DNA of 64,000 nt from Wurfbainia villosa (taxonomy: Eukaryota > Streptophyta > Magnoliopsida > Zingiberales > Zingiberaceae): positions 49,842,335 through 49,906,334 of the forward strand of contig CM046003.1 of NCBI GenBank assembly GCA_025175895.1, read 5' to 3'. Every line of letters starts with the position of its first letter. Within the stretch, counting starts at the first letter, position 1. The translations under genes and the position numbers were made by a program. This document shows, piece by piece, positions 20,353 through 31,900 of this stretch. The notes under the pieces were generated by a model. The model had not been told where the DNA came from. It did no database searches and saw only the letters and a program-made list of their open reading frames with translations.

Positions 20353-21909
20353 TGTTGGGGAATTGATCGTCGCTAGAGGGGGGGTGAATAGCATTTTTCA
20401 TCGGATGATAGAATTTGATCGTGTGTTTGCTACAATTTGATTAGTACGCAGTGAAAATAATATAAAACATAAACAAAAATAAAAGCACACAATTACACAA
20501 TTGATATAACATGGTTCGGAACCTCAAGGTTCCTACTACACGAGTTGGGCTCAAATGCGCCCTAGCGATGCCAAACACCACTAACAATCAAAATACTCCT
20601 TCTCAACAACAAGTTCGAGGTGGAGAAACCTTGTACAAGAGTTTACAACAATAAACGAAAGTACAACAAGCAAATACAAATACAATACACAAAAATACGT
20701 AAAGAAAACTTTACCAATGAGCTTTTGGATGCTTGCTTGTTTGGTTGCTTAAACTGCACTTGGAGACCCTGAATTGCACTAGAAAATCGACCCAAATCGC
20801 TCTAGAAATCAATGGTAAAAACCTCCTCCACGAGTTGCTTTTATAACCTGCATTCAGGTTAGATTTTGCCTAGCAGTCAACTGATCGAGACCATCAGTCG
20901 ACTGCTCCTGTAGTTGTTGTCTCACAACGGCCCGAGCCACGTTGGATAAGTTCCAATGGATAGACCATCAGTCGACTGATCATGCCCATCAGTCCACTGA
21001 TAAAGCCATCACTCGACTGTCAAACCCTAGCAGTCGACTCAGGAACCTTTTGTGGTCGCGACATCGACCATCGATCATTGCCGACCTATAGCGATTGCTC
21101 GAGCCATCGATCGACTACCCAGTACGACGATCATTGCCAGGCCATTCTCATGCAGTCGAACTCCAGTTGACTACCATCAGTTGACTGAGCATAATATCAG
21201 TCGACTGATAATCTCATCCATGAGGTTTTAACACCAAGTATGATGCCCTCATACTTGCTAGACCACCCTTAGCCTAGACCTAAGCCTTCTAGCCACCTCC
21301 GTCAGCCTCACATCTATCGGATCCCTCTAAGTTATCCATGACTTGTTTATCCATACGCTAGCCTTCAGGTGCTTCCATCGGCTATTGTCATGCTAAGTTG
21401 GTCTATGCCGCCAAGGCACATTGGGCTTACGCTGCCAAGACTCCACTTGGACTTTACGCCGCCAACCATTGGACTTATGCTGCCAAGACTCCACCCTTGG
21501 ACTTTACGCCGCCAATATCACCCCTTGAACTTTTCCTTGTCAACCCATGTTGGACTTTCCATTTTCCAAGACACAAGCTTGGACTTTCCCTTGCCAAGAC
21601 TCATGCTTGGACTTTCCTTGCCAACCCATGTTGGACTTTCCCTTGCCAAGACCCATGCTTGGACTTTCCTTGCCAACCCATGTTGGACTTTCCCTTGCCA
21701 AGACCCATGCTTGGACTTTCCATCATATGGTCAATATAGTCAAACAATGGTTAAACCATCGTCAAACATCAAAATACTACTCGAGTCCAACTCGAGTCCG
21801 ATCAATCATGACTTGGGTCGATTCCACCAACAATCTCTCCAAAATATTATCAAACATCAAAATACTACTCGAGTTTGGTCAATCGTGACCTGGGCCGATT
21901 GCACCAACA
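20353..21909 (-). repeat. 5' LTR of element C (complete, 1557 bp)
   Basis: On the minus strand it runs from TGTTGGTGCAATCGG (21909) to ...TTCCCCAACA (20353), with the ACCCCCCCTCTAGCG run 20 bp before its end. It contains the CTTGGACTTTCC array (21430-21725) and the GTCGAC palindrome array (20870-21200). It shows R/U5 similarity to 13190-13482 (AGGTTTCTCC, TTGTACAAG). With the truncated 3' LTR at 15961-16765 it brackets the interior 16766-20352. Confidence 0.9.
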
Positions 21910-23266
21910 TAGGGTTCCTACTCCACGGATTGAGCTCAAATGAGCTCTAGCGATGTCAATACCACCACTAATCAAAAACACTCCTTCTCGATAACAAGTC
22001 AGAGGTGGAGAAACCTCGTACAAGGATTATAAAAGTAATACAAAAGGAATGCAAGCAAATACAAGGATGAAATGCAATACAAGTAAAGGAAATCACTTTA
22101 CAAGAAAACTTTGATTGCTTGCTTTTGGTTGCTTGAGAAGACCCTTGAAGGTCTGGATTGCAGCAGCAAATCCCCTCCAAATCACCTCAAAGAACCATTG
22201 CTAAAAATCCTCCTTTTGTGCTCCTTTTAAACCTGCAACTCGGGCTGATTTTTGCTTAGCAGTCGACTGCTCGAGACCATCAGTCAACTGCTCCTGTAGC
22301 CGTTGTGGGACAATGACTTAATCCACATCGGACAAGTTCCAACGGATAGACCATCAGTCGACTGATCATACCCATCAGTTGACAAATCATGCCTTCACTC
22401 GACTGCCAAACCCTAACAGTCGACTCAAAAATATTCTGTGTCCGCGACATCGACCATCAATCGACTTCCAGCCATAGCAGTCAACTAATCAGGCCATCAA
22501 TCGATTGCCCATTGTTGGCAGCCGACTGCCAAGGCTATTTGCCACAGTCGAACGCTAGTCGACTCCCATCAGTCAACTGGTCATAGTCCCAATTGACTGA
22601 TACAAGTCGACTCGGCTGCCAAGTGTCAAAACACTTGACCAATCGACTGGTCAATAATCCCAGTCGACTGTCAAACCTCAAACATGAGGTTTCAACCCCA
22701 AGTATGATGCCCTCATACTTGCTAGACCACCCTTAACCTAGACCTAAGCCTTCTAGTCACCTCCATCAGCGTCACGCCTATCAAATCTCTCCAAGTCATC
22801 CATGACTTGTTCTTCCATACGCTAGCATTCAGGTGCTTCCATCGGCTATTGTCATGCTAAGCTGGTATATACCGCCAAGGCACATTTGGGCTTACACTGC
22901 CAAGACACATGCTTGGATTTTACGTCGCCAAACCATTGAACTTATGTTGCCAAGACTCCCGCTTAGACTTTACACCATCAATATCAACCCTTGGACTTCC
23001 CAATTGCCAAGTACCCATGACTTGGACTTTCCTTGCCAACCCATGTTGGACTTTCCAATTGTCAAGACTCAATCTTGGACTTTCCCTTGCCAAGACCCAT
23101 GCTTGGAATTTTCATGTCAAGTACCCATGACTTGGACTTTCTATAATGGTCAACCCCAAGTCAACCATCTAATCAAACCATTGTCAAACAATGGTCAACT
23201 CCTTTGTCAAACATCAAAACATTACTCGAGTCTGGTCAATCGTGACCTGGGTCGATTGCACCAACA
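21910..23266 (-). repeat. Family A LTR fragment B (5' 1.36 kb)
   Basis: On the minus strand it starts TGTTGGTGCAATCGACCC at 23266. It passes through a CTTGG array (22880-23150), the conserved AGGCTTAGGTCTAGG block, a GTCGAC palindrome array (22258-22680) and most of R/U5. It stops at 21910, about 170 bp short of the LTR end. The break point is the intact start of element C. Confidence 0.85.
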
Positions 23267-24035
23267 TGGTCATAATCTCAGTCGATTGCCAAGAGTCAAC
23301 TCGGCTACTAAGTGTCAAAACACTTGACCAATCGACTGGTCCAAAGTCTCAGTCGACTGATAACCTCAACCATGAGATTTAACTCCAAGTATGATGCCCT
23401 CATACTTGTTAGACCACCCTTAGCCTAGACCTAAGCCTTCTAGCCACCTCCGTCAACCTCATGTCTATCGGATCCCTCCAAGTCATCCATGACTTGTTCA
23501 TTCGTACGCTAGCCTTCAGGTGCTTCCATATGCTATTGTCATACTAAGCTGGTCTATACTGCTAAGGCACATTTGGACTTACGCTGCCAAGACTACCGCT
23601 TGGATTTTACGCCGTCAACTATTGGACTTATGCTGTCAAGACTCCCACTTAAACTTTACGCCGCCAATATCAACCCTTGGACTTCCCTTGCCAACCCATG
23701 TTGGACTTTCCATTTTCCAAGACTCAAGCTTGGACTTTCCCTTGCCAAGACCCATGCTTAGACTTTCCATGTCAACCCATGTTGGATTTTTTAATTGTCA
23801 AGACTCAAGCTTGGACTTTCCCTTGCCAAGACCCATGCTTGGACTTTCCATGCTAAGTACTCATGACTTGGACTTTTCCATTATCAAGTGTCCCAGTTGG
23901 ACTTTTCATGTCAAGTACCCATGACTTGGACTTTCCCATGACAATCACATTGTCATACATTTTGTCAAATATCAAAATACCACTCGAGTCAAACTCGAGT
24001 CTGGTCAATCGTGACCTGGGCCTATTGCACCAACA
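23267..24035 (-). repeat. Family A LTR fragment A (5' 0.77 kb)
   Basis: On the minus strand it begins TGTTGGTGCAATAGGCCC at 24035 and includes the CTTGG array (23570-23940), the conserved block and the first palindromes. It stops at 23267, exactly at the intact start of fragment B. To the right lies family B LTR sequence. Confidence 0.85.
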
Positions 24036-24607
24036 TGTCCAACCCTGTATGGAAATTCAGTAGGGTGATGTGGTGGATCGCATGAGATGTGATCTAATGA
24101 CGAATGTTATATGCCCTCGTGTGCACGTGGGAGATGTTGGTTATGCCCATGTTGGGGCATGATATCATGGATAGTGTGTAACTACCCATGATCTCCTGCC
24201 ATGTTAACCACCCAATATATACTGCTTGTGAAATGCAATAAAAGATTATACAAATGTGTGCACTTGGAGGATGAAGGATAGAGGTGACATGAGGGTTTCT
24301 TGAAGGAGAGTTTTCTTATGCATGTGTTTTGCGTGCAGGTATGTAGTGAAAGGTGCAAATAACTCTTAGAGAACTCTTGCCTCTTGTTGAGAAGAAGAAC
24401 AAGAGATCATCATCACAAACTTCACTGGGTTTTAGGGTTGCGACGTTGTGACGTTTCGTTGAAAATTTGAATTCAATTTTGTGACTTTCATTTTGACTGT
24501 AGTGATTAATTGGAGATCACGGTTTGGCAGTTCATATTTCAGAATTTACATACTGAGGTATGTTAACTTATGATTCCACAATTTCAATTTCATAGAGTTT
24601 ACAATTT
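24036..24607 (+). repeat. Family B LTR (solo or truncated)
   Basis: The last 150 bp match 5385-5527, down to the terminal TTTCATAGAGTTTACA. What follows (ATTTGATAGG) is not a primer site, so only LTR sequence is present here. The left limit is set by the family A fragment. Confidence 0.6.
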
Positions 24608-24704
24608 GATAGGCTAGAAGTTTAGTGAGATAGACTCTAGTGAGAAGCGTTGAAGAGGTTGAAGACCTAGGTATGAAAGCATGAGATATTACATAAAAAA
24701 TATA

Positions 24705-26474
24705 ATCTTAGGGATTTGTTTTTCGAGATACAACACCATTAAGGATACATTACCTAGTTACCTAGTTTAAAGAATTTGATTGGGGCACTATTTGTCCCGA
24801 GTTATAATTTATAACTTAGCTTGGCCCTTTAACTTTGGTAAAATAAGTATGCTCTTGTACCAAACATTTAGTTGTTCTTATATGTTCAACATTTTATGGA
24901 TGAGAAAAAGAAATTTGGGCAATGTATTTGTGTTGACAAAGCTAAAATTATCTTTTTCCAAACAAATTGCTAGTTTAATTTCACCCCTCCCTAAGGCTAC
25001 ACAATATAATATGAAAAGAAATTCAACTAAATATTTACATTTTAGTGCTAGATAAGGTACAAGTATTATCGCATTGATTTCTTAAAGTATTCTATCCTAA
25101 ATTTATTGTGGACTTGAGAACTTATTTGAATTTCTTGTTTCTCATTATATTTATTCAGTTAATATTGATATGAATTGTTTAAGAAATTATTAAAAAAAAA
25201 AAAGAATTCTCAAGAAGAAAATATGGATATTAATTTCGGATATATCTCTTCTTGGATAATAATTTTTCATTAATCCTGAGAGAACAATTTCAAACAAGTA
25301 CCATGTTCCTGATACTTCATTACAAAAGGGTCCAATATATTGATATTATTTGAAGAATTTGGAGAAAATATATCCAAAATAAGTCTCCAAAAAGTGTTTG
25401 TTGCAACTATATTTTGAGGCTTATTTATGAAAGAATATTATGATGCTCTTAATGATATAGCACCTAAGGTAAAAGAGATTTTAGTAATAACACAATTATA
25501 ATATGAATATAACCATGAAATTAATTAATATATGATCAATTTTTTGCGATTGAAGGCATGTATTTTCCAAGCTCAATGCTCAATCGATGTTAATGAATTT
25601 AAATTTAGTGGATACAATAATGTTACTGACAGAGCAATGGTGCAAGTAAGGCTGAGCAAAATAATGTTTAAATTGAATTAACCGATCGAATCGACCATAA
25701 TTGAAAGCCCAGTTTGGTTAATTTAAAATTTTAATAATTTTTTTTCAAAAAAAAAATAGATAATTCAGTTAGTTCAGTTCCATTTTGAATTTCAAATTTA
25801 AAAATTTAGTTTACTCAAGTAAATTGAACTAGAGGTCATCAATTTATTGTTATATTTTAGCAGTCAATTAATGACCTCCAATCGACTACTAAAACATAGT
25901 AGTTAATTGATTGAATTAAAACTTTAAAATTATGATTTTGTTCATCCAATTGTCTATCATCAGCCAACTGATGAAAAAATTAATTATTTCAATTTTTTGT
26001 TAGTTCAGTTTGTTTGGTTTTGTTGAAAAGTTTGATCGGTTCAATTAGTTCAAAAAAAATGATTTTGATTTAATTGGTTCGGTTATTAACTGATTATTCG
26101 CTCCTAGGTTCAAGCAAGATGTTGATTATGTGTTTAAATTTTTATGATTTTCAATATGAGGATGCTAAACTTTGAGTCCCATTGTACATTGCCCCATCAC
26201 CATATTGAATTCCTTGAATAAAATTTTGTATTACTAAATTTGAGATGAATGTCTAAACTAAATGTCATCGTTCACACTTTTGTATAATATATGCATATGT
26301 TATGCATTTCTTTATATATTAATTGAGAACTTAACAAATTAAACATAAAAGAAATTAGAGATTGAAGACACAAGTGCAAAGTGAAGAAATAAATGTATGA
26401 GAATAGAGGAAATAAGTGGAGAAATAAATGTGAGAGATATAATGAGAATAGAGGAAATAAATGTCAAGTTAAAC
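24705..26474. repeat. Direct duplication, copy 1 (about 1.77 kb)
   Basis: From GGGATTTGTTTTTCGAGA to the AGAATAGAGGAAATAAATGT segment, the sequence is repeated in the same order at 26475-31365 once two insertions in copy 2 are removed. Shared landmarks include GGATACATTACCTAG, AAAAAAGAATTCTCAAGAAG, GCACCTAAGG and TATGATCAATTTTT. It is AT-rich and no coding potential is recognised. GTCGAC-like phrases occur near 25860-25980. Confidence 0.8.
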
Positions 26475-26601
26475 TCTTAGAGATTTGTTTTTTGAGGCAA
26501 CGTCATTAAGGATACATTACCTAGTTGTCTGGTTTAAAGAATTTGAGTAGGGCACTATTTGTCCCAAATTATAGTTTATAACTTAGCTTAATTGGTCCTT
26601 G

Positions 26602-26604
<3 letters not shown>

Positions 26605-26669
<65 letters not shown>

Positions 26670-26858
26670 GAATTATACATTGTGTGCATCAATACGACTG
26701 TATTTATGCGCCGCCTTGATTATAGTGAAAGATGATTTCATTCACCATCGTATGATGAACAATGAAATCATTGTTCATCAATGCTGCGTGCGCAGGGTCA
26801 CGCATTGACCCGGCGCGCAGCAGAAATCTATCATATATATATATATATATATATATAT
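26605..26858. mobile_element. (TA)n-flanked small insert with hairpin
   Basis: A 62-bp (TA)31 tract (26605-26666) and a second AT tract (26833-26858) bracket about 165 bp of different sequence. That sequence contains a 12-bp perfect inverted repeat, GATGAACAATGA, with a 2-bp loop (26754-26779) and a GC-rich CGGCGCGCAG segment. The unit is absent from copy 1 of the surrounding duplication. The layout recalls MITE-like elements that target (TA)n microsatellites; family not determined. Confidence 0.55.
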
Positions 26859-27449
26859 TCTTATGTGTTCAATATCTTATAGAGGATAAAAAAAGGTCAA
26901 TGTATTTGTGTTGACAAAATTAAAATTATTTTTTTCCAAATGAATTGCTAGTTTGAGTTTACCCCTCCCTATAGCAACAAGATGGAATATGAAAATAAAT
27001 TCAACTAATATTTACATTTTAGCGAGTTTCTAGATATGGTAAAAGTATTATTGCATTAGTTTCTTAAAATATTCCATGTTAAATTATTGTGCACTTGAGA
27101 ACTAATTTGATTTTCTTATTTCTCATTATATTTTATTTCGTTAATATTAATATTAATTGTTTAAGAAATTGTAAAAAAAAAAAGAATTCTCAAGAAGGAA
27201 ATATAGATATTCATTCCAGACATAGTCAATAATTTTTCATTGATCCTAAGAGCACAATTTCTAATCAGTATCATGGTCCAGATACTTCACTACAAAATGG
27301 TCCAGTACATTGATTTTCTTTGAAGAATTTGGAAAAAATATATTCAAAATAAGTCTCCAAAAAGTTTTTTTTTTTTTGTGACTATATTTTGAGGCTTATT
27401 TGTGAAAGAATATTATGATGATCTTATATCTTGTCGATAGCACCTAAGG

Positions 27450-30379
27450 TGTTAAATACTGAAATTTAAAATACTAAATTAAATGGCCGAAATTTAGGAA
27501 AAATAATCTTAGGAATTATTTCAGGATTTTTGGAGAATTTTAAGAATTTTTTCAGAATTTTTCTGGAATTAAACAGGGCATGTACGAGATTTACGGAGAT
27601 AATTAAATTTATTGGGGGATTAATAGAAACCTAACCTAGGTTAATTCTTATATAAAGCGGTAATTCGATTTATTTTGGACCGGTCCCAGTTTTTCCAGCC
27701 ACGTCGATTTCTTCCTCGCGACCTTCTCTCCGCGATCCCCCCCTCGCGACGGTTCCCTTCGCGATTTCCTCTCCTCCGCCGACGGTTGCCTCGTAATCCC
27801 CTCTCTCCTCACGTGTCGCCGTCACCGCCCTTCCCTGTGCCCAGGCCATCGCGGGTTTCCCTCTCCACCTGCCGCCGCCGCTCAGCGCCGGCGCCGAGCC
27901 AGCACGCCCGCGCGAGCATCCGCGAGCACGAGCAGTCGCCGCCGCAGTGCCCTTCCGCCGCCGCCTTCTCCTCCGCGCAAATTTATCAGCAACGTGGTCG
28001 CCACGACAAAGGGTTGCTGCCACCGGTTTCGTCGGTGATCGTCAGAGCTAGGTAAGGGCCGATTTTCCTCTTACCTTGGACGAGATCTGAGTCCTAGTGG
28101 TGGTTTTCCTTCGCTGAGCGTGATCCATTGTTTGGACAGTGGCTTTTTCTGGCGAACAGGACAGATTTGGGGGAAGGATTGGTTGCCGGTGGAGTTTTGC
28201 TAACGCTGGTAAGCATGATCCATCTCCTTCTTCCCTTGTTGTTAATTTTGGGTTGGCCATGAGGTGCTATGTGAGTGAGCTATGAATGGTCGTACGACTG
28301 AGAGCAAGGAGCGTCGACTGTGCACGGTTGTGAGTCGGAGTTTTGGTCGATTAGGGGCTGTAAATTGGGGGTTTGCACGGCTGTGGTGGCGGTGAGTGAG
28401 AGGAGAAGACTAAATTGACTGTGAAGGGGCTGTGAAAAAGACTTGGTTGAAGCTTGGGTTAGCTGCCGTGTGATTTGGGGTTTTGGCCGGCTGTGAATGG
28501 GCTGATTTTAAGGTTTTGCCGGCTGTGATGGAGTGATTGGAGCTGGGATTAAGCTGAGGAGTCCGAATAGGGTACGATTTGTGTGTTACCCGGGAGTTGT
28601 CCAGGTTGGTTTGAGCTATGTTGTGGTTGCATGGCCATTGTTCCACATGGATGAATGTCGAGGGGGTGTGATGCGCTGGTTGTGCTTGTGACGGAGTTGT
28701 GAGCGATGGATTAAGTAGTTAAGTCAGTTGAAATTGGGAGTTGATTTGGGAAGGAATTATATTTTGATACGGTAGTGAGTGATCGGTTAGGTGGATAGCT
28801 TAATCCATTAGGTTTTGGACTTGATATTAGAGTTAACAATATAATCTGAGTATATAATGTTATATGCAGGTTTCGGTCACGAGACAGATCCACGGACCTG
28901 AAGATTTCATTATTTCGAGCATTATAGCAGGCGGGTACTTTGACTTATCTTTTAGATATTGTCATGTTGATATGCTTAGTTGGCTATAGCTCGCAATAAT
29001 TTTTATATCTTATCTGCCTTGTATGTCATTGTGTCATACCTAATGCATGCATTTCTATCTTAGTCGATATTATCTTGATACCTGGCGTGTGTACTTATTT
29101 TGGGAGTTGTGACATGCACTTGATTAGCTTTTAGATATACCTTTCCTGTATACCTAGGTCATTGATATGTACTCATTTTTTTGTGCATATTATTTGGAGA
29201 CGTATTTTGGTTTGTGTTACATGCTTTAGTGTCATGTACCATTTTGCATGATTACATGTTGGCTGGTCAGGGTTCCTTTGTAGTTGAGCATGACCCGGTT
29301 ATGATCTGCGCCTGACCACTCATGGGTTAGTGGTACATCAGAAGGGTATGTACAGTAGCTCTGTCAGGTTCCGCTGGTCCGCTCATGGGTAGCGATGAGG
29401 CAACGTGGTAGCGGGCAGGGATCCCTCCTTTGGTCTATGATACCAGGAGATGAGAGCTTTGCTCCCCCACTCTGTTTGGGGTAGGAGGATAGGTGTACTC
29501 CGACAACATCCTGTCCACTCGGTCACTCAGGAGCAGTGATGGCAGAGTGCACAGTTGTCATAGCCCTACCCACTCGGCTTCACCATCGCGTGTGAGGCGG
29601 CTGACTGGCGTTAGGGGTGACCATGTCATTTGCATCGCATGCATATTGCATGGAAGGCATTTGTTTGTGTTTGTTGCATTTTGGTTGCTGCCTTGGTTGT
29701 TGCATATGATTGATATGCATACAGGATACATTATGCATTTGGTCTGACGACCTTATTTCTGCTAGTATGGCTCATACTCCTATGTCAGGATAGGAGATTC
29801 AGGTATGTACAGTCTTTCCGCATCTCTTCCTTGCATTTTTCTATTATTGATCAGGAGACTGTATTGGCATGATTATTATTGTTAGACATATCTTACTATG
29901 CATGTCGACTTGATACCCGCTGAGTTCGTTGAACTTATCCCGTTGTTTTACATCTATTTCAGGTTGACACTGTCAGGAGAGTTCAGCTGTCAATCTCCCT
30001 CGTCGTAATGGTTTTATTTTGGTCTTATGGTTTTGGTTTATTGACTAGAAGAAATGTGTAGGACTTGTGTTTTGGTTATATACTCGTGGATGTTTTGGTT
30101 GTACATGATATGTCCTTATGGACTTTTATTCGATTCGTTTTGGTTGTGAATTCCTGCTCAGATGACATAAGAGGTAAGTCTATATGTTGTAGACTTTTTA
30201 TTTACTTTAGTTGTTGGCCTGAGACCCATATATGATATATATGTGTGGTTTATGTTCCGGTCATATTGACCGATGTATAGTGGGTCGTGTGCGTCTTGTA
30301 TTCAAGATTCGTATTGTCACCCGTACAAGGGAGATGCTGTCGGATTTTCGTCTGACGGGGACTCCCTCGGAGCGTAACA
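27450..30379. mobile_element. Solo LTR, 2930 bp
   Basis: Termini are TGTTA...TAACA, a perfect 5-bp inverted pair, flanked by perfect 5-bp target duplications TAAGG (27445-27449 and 30380-30384). Copy 1 of the duplication shows the empty site (GCACCTAAGGTAAAAGAG). Base composition is uneven: 27690-28040 is very GC- and CpG-rich, giving long open frames on both strands with no protein resemblance. There are no gag/pol motifs. LTR size and the TCCGAGGGAGTCCC-like end suggest a large Ty3/gypsy element; orientation and family were not settled. Confidence 0.85.
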
Positions 30380-31365
30380 TAAGGTAAGAGAGATTTTAGT
30401 AATAACACAATTATAATATGAATATAACCATGAAATTAAATAATATATGATCAATTTTTGTGATTGAAGGCGTGTATTTTCCAAGCTCAATACTTATTTT
30501 ATGTTGCCAAAAGTGCATTTAACTTTAGCCGATGCAATAATCTTACCAACAGAACAATGATGCAAGCAGGACTAAGTAAAATATCGATTAAACCAAATTA
30601 ATCAATCGTAATCAGAAGTTCGGTTTGGTATATTCAAGATTCATTTTTTCTCCAAAAATATTGATTAGTTCGGTTCAAATTTTGAGTTTAAAATTTTAAT
30701 TTAACCAGATAAATTGAACTGAAGATCATTAGTCTACTGCTAAGTTTTAACCGTTGATTAATAACCTCCAGTTGACTGTTAAAATATAGCAATTGACTGA
30801 TCGAATCGTGATTTCAAATTGCAATTCTATTTAACTAATTGTATATCATCAATCAAGTGATGTTTCACGTCAATTAATTAATGATTAAAAAATCAATTAT
30901 TTTGATTTTTGACTAAATTAATTGATTTTTTTATTAGTCCACTTTGTTTAATTTTCATTGAAAAGTCAATCAATTTGGTTAGTTTTAAAAAAATTGTTTT
31001 GTTCAATTTCAATTTAATCGATTAATTTGGTTATTAACTATTTGCTCGCCCTTAGGTGCGAGCAAGATATTGATTATGTATTTAAATTTCTATGATTTTC
31101 AATATGAGGATGCTAAACTCCGAATCCTATTGTACATCATTCCGTCCCATCACCGAATTCCTTGAATAAAATTCCTTATTATTAAATTTGAGATGGATGT
31201 CTAAGCTAAATGTTACCATCTACACTAATATATGCATGTGTTATGCATTGCTATATATATTAATTGAGAACTTAATGAGTTAAATATGAAAGAAAATGGA
31301 GATTGAGAATACAAGTGCAAAGTGAAGAAAAAATGTGTGAGGTATAATGAGAATAGAGGAAATAT

Positions 31366-31590
31366 GTACAATCCAACACTAAATATAAAGGCTCTAAGTT
31401 ATTGGGGAATGAGTTTAGGAGCAATGAAGTGACTAGTTCACATGGAGCATAGAGCTATTTGACTTGATGAGGTAAGGGCAATTTGTGGATTAATTAGAGG
31501 TCTACCTAAATTAATCGACTTAGAAAATAAACTAAGTCCTCACCTAAGCTAATTAATTTAGATTAAACTAATTTTGTACTTGAACTTCAA
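31366..31590 (+). repeat. Dispersed repeat shared with 4950-5070
   Basis: AATCCAACACTAAATATAAA and the GAGTTTAGGAGCAATGAAGT segment match 4950-5070 in order. It follows directly on copy 2 of the duplication. No gene. Confidence 0.55.
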
Positions 31591-31900
31591 CACTTGGACC
31601 TGTTTGACTCACATGGGATTAAGTCATTAGACAGAAATCAATATTGTTTAGTAATAATTGATGACTACTCAAGATTCACTTGGATAAAATTCTAGTGACC
31701 ATGGAGGAGAATTTGAAAATCATAGATTTATTAAATTTTGTACGAAAATGAATATCATTATGAATTTTCATCTCCTAAAACTCTCTAAAATATTAGGTTA
31801 ATTGAAAGAAAGAATAAAGCACGGCAGGAAGTTTTTAGGACTATGTCAAGTGAATATAATTTACCTAATATATTTTGGATTGAAGTAATAAATTGACCTT
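31590..31900 (+). pseudogene. Ty1/copia integrase fragment
   Basis: In shifting plus frames the sequence reads as copia integrase core pieces. The first is VIIDDYSRFTWIKF-like at about 31645-31695 (the first catalytic Asp region). Then comes SDHGGEFENHRFIKF at about 31700-31740, and finally a heavily mutated piece with RTMSSEYNLPNIFW at about 31835-31880. At least three frame changes. No LTR, primer site or reverse transcriptase is next to it. Confidence 0.75.

Larger units (their letters stand above)
26475..31365. repeat. Direct duplication, copy 2 (interrupted)
   Basis: This is the second copy of 24705-26474. It is interrupted by a (TA)n-flanked insert (26605-26858) and a 2930-bp solo LTR (27450-30379), both absent from copy 1 at the corresponding sites (24840 and 25470). 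The insertions are therefore younger than the duplication, or occurred in this copy alone. Confidence 0.8.

Noticed and set aside
21369..23924. Open frames of up to 193 codons on the plus strand
   Set aside because: They are translations of the antisense of family A LTR arrays, without domains or conservation beyond the repeat.
27670..28055. Opposite-strand frames of 117 and 126 codons
   Set aside because: They lie in the GC-rich block of a solo LTR; low stop density follows from GC content and no protein family is recognisable.
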